Below are positions 19,596-30,145 of a stretch of DNA of 43,699 nt, one piece after another. How positions within the stretch are numbered: the first letter of the stretch is position 1; each line of letters starts with the position of its first letter. Under the pieces are notes generated by a model. The model saw nothing but the letters and a program-made list of their open reading frames with translations. It did no database searches and was not told the origin of the DNA. This stretch comes from Intoshia linei (Eukaryota > Orthonectida > Rhopaluridae). Location of the stretch: contig LWCA01000179.1 of the NCBI GenBank assembly GCA_001642005.1, positions 1 through 43,699 of the forward strand, in the 5' to 3' direction. A program made the translations under genes and the position numbers.

Positions 19596-22500
19596 ATGTT
19601 TAAAACTAAAATCAACCTTTCAAATTATAAATTATACAACAGGTTCATTTCAGGGAAGAAAATAGTCAATGTTGTGAAAGGTACATTCATGTTTCGTATT
19701 TTAACCAGAAATTGGTCGTTTGCAAGGATTTTCAGTTTTCACTTGGCGTCGTCTCATTTTTTGTTACTCACGTTGAAAACGACTGACGTACAATTCTAGA
19801 AATATCGAAATTATGTTCATCTAAAATAATTTTATTTTGTATTCTTGGTTTTTTAAGGGTTCAATTAATATTACCTCTTATTCATTAAAATATAACGTTC
19901 TGGTTTAAACTGTCCACTGTCAGAATATTTTATTATTATTTACATTTATTATTATTAGTTGTGTCTGGTAAATCAAAATCAGCTAAAAAAGCCAATATTG
20001 ATTTCTCAACTTCATATACTGATAATGTCTACATTACTGCTTTTAGAGCTATGGATGAATACTTACTTCAATATTCGTAATTTCTTTAATGATTTACTAT
20101 TTATACTTTCTACTCGGTCAGGGAAGCTTAAAATTTTAAAATTTAGCTAATTTAACTATGTTAGTATCATTATTTGTGATGTTCATGATTGACAAGTATC
20201 ATTATTTTTGTTCTTTACGCGTAGTTTTCCCATACGTTTGATTATTATTATGCGTAACATATTTTTTAGAGATTTGTCAAAATTAACCAAAATACAACGC
20301 AGAAGTCCATACTCCGAAGAAAACGTTTTAAATGTTTATTTGAGATCGGATGTTGAAAACGGGTATATTTTAAGTTATAAGTAATAATTTGCTCATGTGT
20401 ATAATGCATTTGTCTATTTTATATCGGCACTAGGTGTCAATTTGTTTTAACTTTTTTAAATTATGGGAACATAAACATAGCATCGAACCTTAAATAAGTA
20501 AATGATTTAAGTTTGAAAAGTTTTACTTGAGCGATCATTTTTCATGAAAGTTGATTAATTATTGTATTTAGAGCAATTAAAAAGTGGGGAAGTTTAAAGA
20601 ACTTGGAAAATGTTCGACTTAATTCGCAAAACTATAAAAATGAAAAGTATAATGGTAAATTTAGTTCATATTAAATTTTTATTTTGTTAGATAATCCTGT
20701 ATTATCTACAGCACGGTATATCGACCAACAAGAAAACAATTCAAAACAAACAAAAACCATTGTATGTGAATTTTTATGTTTTTTTACATTTTTTAGGAAA
20801 AAAGTATGTCACTTTCTTCATTCGGTGCAGGGAGGGTTGTCTTATCGGCTATTGCTATGTTTGTTTATTTTTTTATGTTTTAAAAATTTTTTATAGAAAT
20901 TTAATTAATACTTTTATTAAATTCTATGCTTGGATTATTTCTGGTTCACACAGCATGTTTTCTGAATTTGTTCATTCTATAGCAGATACACTTAATCAAG
21001 TAATACTTATACAATATGGACAGATTAAAAGCTACATTTTGAAAAAAGTGGTTTATGTTGTTTTTATACGTTTAAAAATACAGGTTGTTCAAAAAATTAG
21101 CATAATCTATTTTAACATTAAATCGACGATAATTTTTTAATTATTAGATGAATATTCGCAAAATTTTAAAGGAACAGTAAATGTATAATTATGTTTAATT
21201 TGAAATATTTAATATTTGGTTGAACCTCCTTTTGCCTTGATGAGAGCCGAAATTCTGCGAGGCATACCATTTATGAGGTTTTTAGATAAATCTTTAATTT
21301 TTGAAGAATTGCTCCAGACAGAATGTAAGCGATCAATTAATTCAGATTTTGATTTAATTTGAATTGTATGGACTTTATCTATTATGTGTAATTTACTGAT
21401 TCCCATTGTGGAATTAGCCCTATACCATTACTTTTTGAGGAAATTTAACAGTTTTTTTGATACAATCTGCTCTCGACGCCTCGTGTGACCTTCTATGTAC
21501 ACTAGTAGAACTATCATCCATGACACGAATCATTGATTCGTCAGAAAATATCACCAAAAAAATAATAATTTAGGTTCGATAATATTAATTAATTAATCAA
21601 TTAATTTATTAAAAAAATATTAAATATTAATATATTCAATATTTTTTTAAATTTTAATGAATAACCTGATTTCATTATTCTTCACTCCAATTTTCATAAC
21701 GTTTGACCCATGCTAACCTAGCTTTCATCATTCTCTTAGTTAGAAGAAGTTTTGCAATTTTTTTATAGGATTTATATATGTTTATAGTTTTGAGTTTTCC
21801 AACAATTTCGGTGCAACTTGAATTTCTATTTTTCAGAGCAGTTTTCACTATTATTCTATCGGTTCTTTCATTAGTGGATTTTTGTCTCCCACAATTATTC
21901 CTTTTTGAATTAGAAATATGATGATATCCTTCCAAAGATTTTTTTATCCAAGTTACTACTGACACTATTACTGAGACACACGGTCTACATCAGCTACTTT
22001 TTTTTGTGTCTAATTAGAAGTTTGTAGTATAGCGATTATGGTGTCTTGTTTTTTACCCATACTGAATGATAAAAATTTAAATATTTTAAATAATATATCT
22101 AAGAATGCAAAAAATAAAAATTCAACAAAGTTTTATTTTTGATTATCGCAACCAATTTTAATATTTTCTCTCCATGACGTGAATTTTTTAATACGCACTT
22201 TTTCACTAACGTCATTTTAGTGGTTATCACTCGATTGTTATTCATCAATAAAATAGTCAAAATTCAATTTATTCATCAGATTAATGTCCATCTCAACGTA
22301 CAGTACCGGAAAAAAGTCTTGAGCCACCAAATAGTAATTTGTAACAGTAATGTGTACACAAGTAAAAAGTAAAATATTTAAATTTAAAATAGGATTAGTG
22401 ACTGTAATATGGATAATTTACAGTATAAGTATATAGTATAAGTTAAATTTGGTCATAAATGAAGTAATGATTGGGGGAGGAATTATAAAAAAGGTTGAGA

Positions 22501-24100
22501 ACCCCTGATATATACCATAAAATTGAATCTTTAAATATGTAAATGTAATACTGTACTAACTTTTTCACAGCATTACATTTTAAATTATACAATATTTTTA
22601 TTACTATTTTCAGATTATACTAGCTGTTGGAATACGCCAATCACTCAAAATGCCAGATAGCCAATATCCGTAATTTTTGGTATATCATTCGAACTGGGTC
22701 TTGTTTTTATTAAGACCCACATATGAACTTTTTATTTACAATTGCAAGCACAATAATTTGAACATTAAGGTTGTTGGAAGAGACCCCTTTGAGAGGAGAC
22801 TTTATCAACTTAATGGTATTAAGTCCTAACTTTTTGGCTAGTTATTACTATATGTAGATAATGCAATGTACACTAGGGTGTTAACTTTTTTTAAATCAAA
22901 AATACAGGGTACTGCAGGGTGAGAAATATACACTTAAGAGTCGTGGTATAGTTTTTTAACTTTAAATTTTGAAAAAGTCCGGCCACCCCAAACAAATTAG
23001 TTATTATACATATATTTTTTAATACTAATATTATTAGATATGGATTTTCAAATATTCGAAATATTGCTTCCTTGATTAGTGGAGTGAGTATATTTTTATT
23101 TGGTTCTGGAATGTCAGTTTATCACGGTATTAATGGACTTTTAAATCCGTCTCACTTAGAATCATTAAACTTGGTATTTATTTAAAAATAATACACATTT
23201 TGGATTTAGGCTATGTTTATCCTTGCTACATCATTTGTTACGGAAATGGGTATTTGAATATATATTTTACTAAAAAATTTATATTGTATTGTTTTTTTAA
23301 AATTATTTAGAAATTTAGTGTCTCTATTTTTTGCTACTGCTGAACTTAGATTAAACGCAAAGAAAGAAAAAATCGGATTTTTTTCATATAGTAACAGATT
23401 GATTTCATTTATATACATTTTTAGTAAAGAAAAATGAGGATCCTTCATCTTCTGTAGTATTTTTGGAAGACACAGTTTCTGTTTTGGGTGTTCTTATTGC
23501 TGCTGGGTGTATTCAATTATCATCCTTAACTAATAGCTGCATACCGGATGCATTGGGTTCGGTAGCAATCGGGGGACTTTTATGTTCCGTTGCAACGTTT
23601 GTTATATATAAAAATACAAACCTATTAGTTGGTCAATCGATTCCTTCGGAAGATGTTTCTGCCTTGACGAGAATTTTGGAAGAGGACCGTATCATTAGGT
23701 ATAATCTAATAATTTACATAATTTATAATAGGGCTGTACATGATGTCAAAGCCACTGATATGGGAAACAAGTGGATTCGATTTAAAGCTGAAGTTGACTT
23801 TGATGGTCGACAAGTTGCTCAAAGGTATTTAAAAGATGTCGACATTGATACCCTCACCAAAGTACACAAATACCTTAATTTTTAAAGTTTAACTTTTAGG
23901 AATTAAATGAAATAACCAAATATCCCGATAAACTTGAACCTTTTATGCTAAAACACGGTGAAAATATCATTGATGTTTTAGGAGCCGAAATTGATCGTAT
24001 CGAAAAAAATTTAAAAGTATTTTCTAAAAAAATTTAATTTTTATTTTGAAATTAGAAACGAAACCCCAAATTACGACACGTTGATCTGGAACAATTGTAA
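19596..24100 (+). CDS. SLC30A9: Zinc transporter 9 (mitochondrial ZnT9)
   Basis: Cation-diffusion-facilitator family protein; in animals ZnT9 exports zinc from mitochondria. Fifteen exons: 19596-19680, 19959-20076, 20270-20362, 20572-20654, 20691-20761, 20797-20858, 20897-20999, 22614-22669, 23038-23173, 23210-23249, 23319-23390, 23425-23698, 23732-23861, 23900-24016 and 24056-24100. Total 1,485 nt, 494 aa. The first 28 residues are basic and Ser/Asn-rich, suiting a mitochondrial presequence. The N-terminal ZnT9 region shows AMDEYLL and VYLRSDVENG. The transmembrane domain includes FSEFVHSIADTLNQ, YGFSNIRNIASLISGV and LEDTVSVLGV. The cytoplasmic tail has AVHDVKATD, FKAEVDFDGR and FMLKHGENIID and ends RHVDLEQL. 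Several introns are 33-39 nt; the 1.6-kb one after NQ holds Tc1 and hAT debris. Confidence 0.97.
21209..22060 (-). pseudogene. Decayed Tc1-family transposase in an SLC30A9 intron
   Basis: Reading on the minus strand from 22060 gives MGKKQDTIIAIL (helix-turn-helix start), stop codons, and then GYHHISNSKRNNCGRQKSTN. A break follows, then IFSDESMIRV, which contains the first catalytic Asp of Tc1 DDE transposases. The C-terminus is NGMPRRISALIKAKGGSTKY. About 90 residues holding the second Asp and the Glu are missing, an AT-rich gap lies at 21546-21668, and there are several stops. It is antisense to SLC30A9 and entirely intronic. No paired termini were found. Confidence 0.85.
22303..22340 (+). 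mobile_element. Tc1-like terminal repeat (solo)
   Basis: CAGTACCGGAAAAAAGTCTT follows a TA dinucleotide, as at the ends of Tc1 elements. The orientation is that of a left end, so it does not pair with the transposase remnant at 21209-22060, and no right end was seen. Confidence 0.6.
22370..22507. mobile_element. hAT-like right terminus in SLC30A9 intron
   Basis: Ends AAGGTTGAGAACCCCTG, reverse complement CAGGGGTTCTCAACC, a standard hAT-like terminus. The left end was not identified. Confidence 0.45.
23699..23731 (+). other. SLC30A9: 33-nt stop-free intron of SLC30A9
   Basis: GT-AG intron of 33 nt separating GAGGACCGTATCATTAG from GGCTGTACATGATG. Removing it restores IIR-AVHDVKATD, which is contiguous in the family. 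It is a multiple of three and has no in-frame stop, so an unspliced message would encode eleven extra residues without frameshift. Confidence 0.85.
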
Positions 24101-24356
24101 CATTTTAATTGTAAATATGTGTATTATATAATAAATTTTCTTGGCGGTGAAAATCCCAGTATTTTTTGAATATTCTAAAGTATAGTGTAACAGATAATTC
24201 TAATAAGTAGAAATGTATTAAGTAATTTTTGGCTTGTGGTGGTATATTTCATAATTATAATGATGCATTATTTCAATAATCATGTAATATAGGAAATATT
24301 CTATTTATTTTTTGGATTACATCTATAATGTTGACTTAAAAAAATCAAAATACGCT

Positions 24357-25414
24357 TCAATACGATGCCATTACAAATTTACTAAAAATTCGCTAAACCT
24401 TACGCTGATAACAATTAAAACATACCTGTTTTAAAAACATTGTACACATTATATAAAAAAAGAAAAATGAGCAATCAGTCATATCGTTTCCTTCTAAACC
24501 ACGATGTGAAACTCCTTGAATGAAAGAAAAAGGAATAAAGGTCAATTTAGCGATAATTTTTCCAGAAAATCTGAAATTAAGTATAAAATATTAAATATTA
24601 AACATACTTGTTGCCGAAAATCCTCAATAATATAGTGAAAACAATTCCAATTAGAAACATTGATTTCATTTTGGTCTATATCCAAAATATTACTAATACT
24701 TCCAATTCACACTACAATATAAAAACAGGTATCAGGTTTCAAAAGTACCTTAGTCTAAGGGTGAGTGGGCATTTTCTGAGTCTTTATTTGATTATTTAAA
24801 AAAATTGGGTATAAATTTTTTTCCTATCTATCTATTTTGAATACCACTAATTCATTTCTCCGTTTTTATGAAATTAATGAAAATTAATTATTCTAAAAAG
24901 TGATCCGTATCGACTATATTATTCAGAACTACTAATTTACTTTACTTTCAGAAAAAATGTATTTTACTTTTTGTATTTTATTTATAGTTAAAATAGTTTT
25001 TCTAATATCAAGGTTATAAATACAAGAGATAAAAGTTTACCCAATTGAGTTGATTGTTAATTTGAGTTAATTTTTCTTCTTCAATATCTAAAAATGGTCA
25101 TTTATGATAGACTTCAGATTTTTATTCATTACCAATTTTTTTTTTTTTTTTTCTAGAATTTTGATCAACATTACTTTTTATTTTATCCACTAAACGGAAA
25201 AAATTCAAAAAATAAAAAAATACAAAACATTTTTTTGTTTGTTTTTCAACGGTTGATGTGAGTCTTTTGTAAAGAGGCGTACGATACACAAAAATCCATG
25301 TTATAGCTAATGTACAGTTAAAAACTTTGTAAATTATATTTTGAATTAACCTTCTCCAAATAAAACTGTGAAAGATGCTATTAATAAGACGGTAAGGCAC
25401 GATACAACGTACAT
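24357..25414 (-). CDS. TMCO1: TMCO1, ER calcium-load channel / insertase-complex protein
   Basis: ER membrane protein of the Oxa1/EMC3/Get1 superfamily, part of the multipass translocon and reported as a Ca2+ leak channel. Exons (minus): 25414-25351, 25306-25229, 25189-25133, 25087-25041, 24675-24608, 24570-24426 and 24392-24357. Total 495 nt, 164 aa; the human short form is 188. Helix 1 is in MYVVSCLTVLLIASFTVLFG, followed by EAITWIFVYRTPLYKRL. A lysine-rich coiled coil (RKKKKKI) comes next, then TKMKSMFLIGIVFTILL, KIIAKLTFIPFSFIQGVSHR and DMTDCSFFFFYIMCTM, close to the human sequence. The last exon (RIFSKFVMASY) depends on a 33-nt intron and is the least certain part. Exon 3 contains a run of 17 A. 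Confidence 0.95.
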
Positions 25415-25987
25415 TCAATTTTTATTCAATATTGCTGGTTATTTAATTAAGTAGAAATCTAGTTTATTTCACATATTGAAACCATATAACTATTTTGAGT
25501 CAATGATATTGATACACAATAGATATATTCGGAAACTTATTATACAGTGGTTTTTGATGATGTAAAATTGACAAAACTATGTTCTCGTTAAGAATATCAA
25601 CATCAAATCATTGCCGTAAATGGGGCGGCAGAAGTTAATAATCATGATCCGTTCTCTACCGTTTTTTAACCAGAGTACCCTACCAAAATTCCATGATTCA
25701 TTATTAGTCATCATTATTATACTGTTATGTATCTAATTGTTGGAATAAAACTAAAACTGTTCATACGAATTCTAAATTTTCAATTAACTTCTCCAAAAAA
25801 CTTTATATGACGCGATTAATATGTGAGAAGGAGACGACATAGATTTTATTTTTATTCGATATTTTAGATTACATTGTATTCAGACGAAATCTAGTTTATT
25901 CCACGTATCCACGACAACTATATAATTGTGTTTTAGATGTCATGACATTCGGGACAAATATACAGTATAATTAAATTTATTGTATTA
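25415..25987. other. Divergent region with a decayed duplicate of TMCO1 exon 1
   Basis: This 573-bp region lies between TMCO1 (minus) and the 211-aa gene (plus). The segment at about 25780-25970 resembles 25340-25530, which includes TMCO1 exon 1 and its upstream flank. Shared stretches include GAAATCTAGTTTATT and TTAACTTCTCCAAA. In the copy, read on the minus strand, an ATG and ATATTAATCGCGTCATA correspond to exon 1, but the frame ends early and the splice donor is lost. It is non-coding. Confidence 0.65.
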
Positions 25988-27370
25988 ATGGCCAAATCAG
26001 AAAAGTAATATTAGTTTTATTTTAAGTATAGTTTTACGTTAATTTTTTATGAAGTATTAAAATTTATTTGTGTTAATATAGGGATACTTAAACATTTTAA
26101 AATTTAGGCGGAAAGATAAGCTTATAAAAGAACGAAAAGCTAAAGGAAGTAAAAAGGATCTTATAAACCAAGCAGTTATTTGTAACGTAGACGATTTTAC
26201 CAAAAAAAAATTGGATCGACAGGTTATTTTTGTTAATATATGTAATATCTCCAGTCTTTGCAATTAATATTGTTGATATGTATTTCAATGTTTACGTTTA
26301 CATATTTTCAACTTTTTACTTTTAATTATAAATTTGTAAAAATTAGATTATTTCTATTTCATCGTTTTATATTTTGTGTTTTTTTTAGTGGTGAATTATG
26401 AAGCCGTTACATTATGCATTTTTAATTCGTCCACACAAGAAACAGTAAGATATTAGTTATAATGATGCATTCGATATGATTTAATTTGTAAAACTCACCG
26501 CTTGCGTAAAAAATGTTATTTTTGAGAGGGTATAGTTTGCATATATTTAATATAATTAAATCATAATATTTTGTGACACCTAGAATCTCCAAACTTTTAG
26601 CACCGTGTACCCTATAGATTATATGGCCGCCATGATTTGGTCACCGTTGTTACATTAATAATTTCTTATTTTTTTCAGAAACAAAAGGAACTAAAACTCG
26701 ATGAGAAAGAAATTAAACGAATTGAAGCAAAAAGAATGTTACTAGAGGAAGAAGAAAATTTTAAACCAATCAACAAACACCAACCCAAATTTACTAGAAG
26801 TATGGTTACAAAACCTCAAGGTTTGTTTATTTTGTATTTATATTGTCATTTTCTTATTTAAAATTACGTTTAGACAAGGTTAGACCGAAAGTTAAATATA
26901 CACAAAGCGAATATTTTACAGATACGCACATAAATTACGAACACACTAACGACAAAAAAGTTGACGACATTTTAAACAGTTTATCAGAGTACTTTACATT
27001 GTTAATTGATTTAAGAATGACATTTATGGGGTTTTCCAGGAAAAATTATATTTCTATTTATATATGTAAAAGGTTGACTATTAAATTGAAATTCCTCATA
27101 AATGAAATTACATTGTTTTAATTGCTTTAAAATTTAACATTTAAATATACATTTACATTTTTTAGATTAAATTTAAGCAAATCAGTTAATGTCCAAAAAA
27201 AGCCAGTTAACTCTAAAAATGAATATGAAATTATATATTCCCAATACGAAAAAAATGAATTAATTCGAATGGGAAAAGAGCACCCCAAAATGCTTATTAA
27301 CCAACTTAAAATGGCTATACGAAAAAATTGGAATTTAATTAAAAATGATGTAATAGAAATACAATACTAA
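25988..27370 (+). CDS. Unrecognised lysine-rich 211-aa protein
   Basis: Five exons join in phase: 25988-26004, 26108-26222, 26679-26820, 26874-27030 and 27166-27370. Total 636 nt, 211 aa plus stop. It starts MAKSEKRKDKLIKERKAKGS, continues with a charged coiled-coil-like region (KELKLDEKEIKRIEAKRMLL), then FKPINKHQPKFTRSM, a Ser/Tyr/Asp region, and a C-terminal segment KEHPKMLINQLKMAIRKNW ending NDVIEIQY. There is no signal peptide or membrane segment. Its composition suggests a nuclear or nucleolar RNA/chromatin-associated protein, but no family was recognised. The 17-nt first exon is inferred because it supplies both an ATG and the correct phase. Exon 4 ends at a GG/GTTTTC donor, the weakest junction. 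Confidence 0.75.
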
Positions 27371-27580
27371 CTGAAATAGTAAAATGGAAAATTTGTTTAT
27401 ATTAATGTAAATTTATATATGTGAAATATATATTAAATTTTATTTTATTTTGTGTATTATTAATTATATGTATCAAAACTTGATAATCAAGTTCAAATAT
27501 AATGGTTTTAAAAATTAATTAATTAGGCTCATTTAATTTGTGTTGACGACAAAAGTGAAAATTTTTATTTTATCAATAAA

Positions 27581-29456
27581 ATACTAGCTGGACTGTTATG
27601 TATTTCGTAGAAACAGCGTTCTAGCTGTACCGAGGATGACTTTTTTAATTATATAAAAGAATAAATCAAATAATAAAATCTTACTTCAATATTCACTATT
27701 ATCAATTCTATTAAAGAGTGGTTCCTAAACTTCTTTTACCATTACACGTCATGTCACATTACCTTTTAATTTACAGTGTATTAATACAACTTTTTTACAT
27801 TTACCTCTTACCCTTATTAACTTTACTTGATCAAAAAATAAAAAATAAAGCTACTACATTCTTACGCATATAAAATAAATATCCTAACTTATGTAAAATG
27901 TGACGCGATTTTTGTTTGTGTGTATGTCTGTGTGTGTGTCCTATTTTATTGAAATAACTAGCACTCTTAGAATTTTTTAAAAACCACATTTCAATTACAG
28001 TTTTTTCCGAAACGTATAATAAGATAAATTTCAACCTCCCAATTATATAAATCCCAATACCTCCCAAAACAATATATACGCTAATGCGGATTTGAAAATC
28101 ATAAACATTATCATAAATTTAAATTTGAAAAAATTATATCTTCATGGCCAAAACCCCAAATTCCCTTTCTTTTTTTTTTGAAAACAGTCCTAAAATTTCA
28201 AACAATTTACAGGTTGTACAGTTGTATCCTGTTAACACATATAAAAAATTTCAATCCGAATAAGTGACGACTTCACGGTCAAAAAAGCATTTTAGTATTC
28301 ATATATTTTTTTCTGAAATAATATTAAAACATAAAATAATTAACGGTCCGAAAATTTAAAAAAGGATTTTTCTGATAGAGCTTATTCCAGTTACAATAAA
28401 TACAAAATTTTAACCCCAGAAATCTACGCATTCTTGGTAAAAAATAATTTTTAATATATTATTAACCAATATTGCTCAAATATGTCGATTAAAACCAAAA
28501 ATTGAAAATGTAAATATTGATTCTACAATATCAAAAAAAATGTGTATTGTACGTCTACATATTTCCAATGAAGATATATGGGTGTAAATTATGGATAAAA
28601 TATGGAAGACAAATTTAACATAAAATGGTAAAAAGAATAACTACATTCAGTAGCTAACAGTTTGAATCATCTGTTCAGAGATCAATGAGTCTCAAAAATA
28701 ACATGATATCCGAAATAGGTAAGACAAAAATGTTTTTTTTAATTTTTTTTAATTAATTATCATACTGTATTCATTCTGATTTACATTTAGGCAAATTTTT
28801 AGTAGACAATCCAATTTTTTTATGAAACAAGAAAAAAGGCCAAAAGTATGGACATATTTTTAACATCAATCATTTTTATATTACAATCCTTTGGAATAAT
28901 GGTAAAATTCCACTGTAATATTTATAAAGTGAAGATTCAATTAATTATTGATACACAATTGGTATTTTTAAATATTTATTAAATTGTTACTGAATATACA
29001 TTTGTATCTCATTGTATCATATCATCTTCATATCATATGTATTATCACATTGAAGATGACAAAATAGGTTTTTATAATTTTATTTTTTATGGAATTTATG
29101 CTATTTATGACAATTTTTAGGATTGGACTGTTTTTACTTTATTTTCAATATTATACACACATTCTGTCTAATAAATTAAAAAAATTGGATAATAATTGTT
29201 TTCAAAATTCTTTACGCAAATGTTAACAAAACAAAATTAAGATGTAATAATTCACTTTAAAGTAAAAAGTAATGTGATATGACGGTTCCACCTAAAACAA
29301 ATTTGGAAACCACTCCTTTAAAAGATTGATAATAGTGAATCGTAAGATTTTTAAGTTAGATTTTCAATATGAATTTATTTTTTTGGTATAATAAAAGAGT
29401 GCCCTCGGCAGAGCTAGGTGCTGTTTGTACGTAGTACAAAACTGCCAAGCTAGTAT
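27581..29456. mobile_element. 1.88-kb element with about 155-bp inverted terminal repeats
   Basis: The left side from 27581 (ATACTAGCTGGACTGTTATG) and the reverse complement of the right side ending at 29456 (ATACTAGCTTGGCAGTTTTG) are alignable for roughly 155 bp. They share TACTAGCT, AAACAGC, TTCACTATTATCAAT and GAGTGGTT(C/T)CC-type sequence near 27717 and 29310. The interior has a TG-rich stretch (27909-27938) and subrepeats resembling GGAATTTGGGGTTTTGGCCA followed by TGAAGATATAA. There is no recognisable transposase. Part of the interior recurs at 43355-43699. Confidence 0.75.
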
Positions 29457-30145
29457 AATATAAAATAATGTCTGTAATCACAAATTTAATTTTCAGAAAT
29501 TGAGTCCTTCAAGGTCAAAACCCAACAATCCTTTTTTAAATTAAAAAATAATAAAATTCAAACGTTTCCTAGAATTGTAAAAAATACACAATCTGATAAA
29601 GAATTTAAAATCAACAGTATTTTTAAAAAAAATATTAATTTGTGGTTTTGGCGAAGATTTAAGATTTTGATATTTATCCTAATGTCAATAATTTTAAAAT
29701 CTTTTTCAGATTATGTATGTACAAGTACGTACGTAATTATATATGTACAAGTAACGATATTGTCATAACTTAATGATGTGTATTGTCATATTAATAATTA
29801 AAAACATTTAACATTAATTTGTAATACTAATCATATAACTATATTTCAATGGATATTGATTTGATATAAAAAAATTAATTGTATATGTAATAAATTATTT
29901 TATTATAAATATTTTACATGTACAATTAAATATCTACGATGTATACTAACTAAATTATGTAATTATATCATTATAGAAAATATACTTTAATACTGTACAC
30001 TATGTAGTACCTAATATACAATAATTAACATTTATTGACCATATGAATAAATTATCTTTAATTAAAATTTACAATAAAATAACTAAAATTATTGATTCAC
30101 ACAAATAAATAATTGTTTGGATTGCAATATCGCATTATATCAAAA
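29457..30145. other. AT-rich upstream region of the seven-helix gene
   Basis: About 0.7 kb of very AT-rich sequence with short GTAC-type repeats near 29716-29755 (ATGTACAAGTACGTACGTA). No exon seen. It presumably contains the promoter of the 30146 gene. Confidence 0.4.

Noticed and set aside
20999-21140. Continuation of the SLC30A9 exon past NQ (VILIQYGQIKSYILKK)
   Set aside because: It superficially resembles the next family segment, but the exon at 22614-22669 (IILAVGIRQSLKMPDSQY) matches much better and joins from the CAA/GTAATA donor in phase.
26394-26444. Possible exon VNYEAVTLCIFNSSTQET in the 211-aa gene
   Set aside because: Exons 26108-26222 and 26679-26820 already join in phase 0. 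This segment would not fit that phase without an in-frame TGA.
27909-27938. A TG-rich tract as a simple microsatellite locus
   Set aside because: It lies inside the long-inverted-repeat element and is part of its interior rather than an independent feature.
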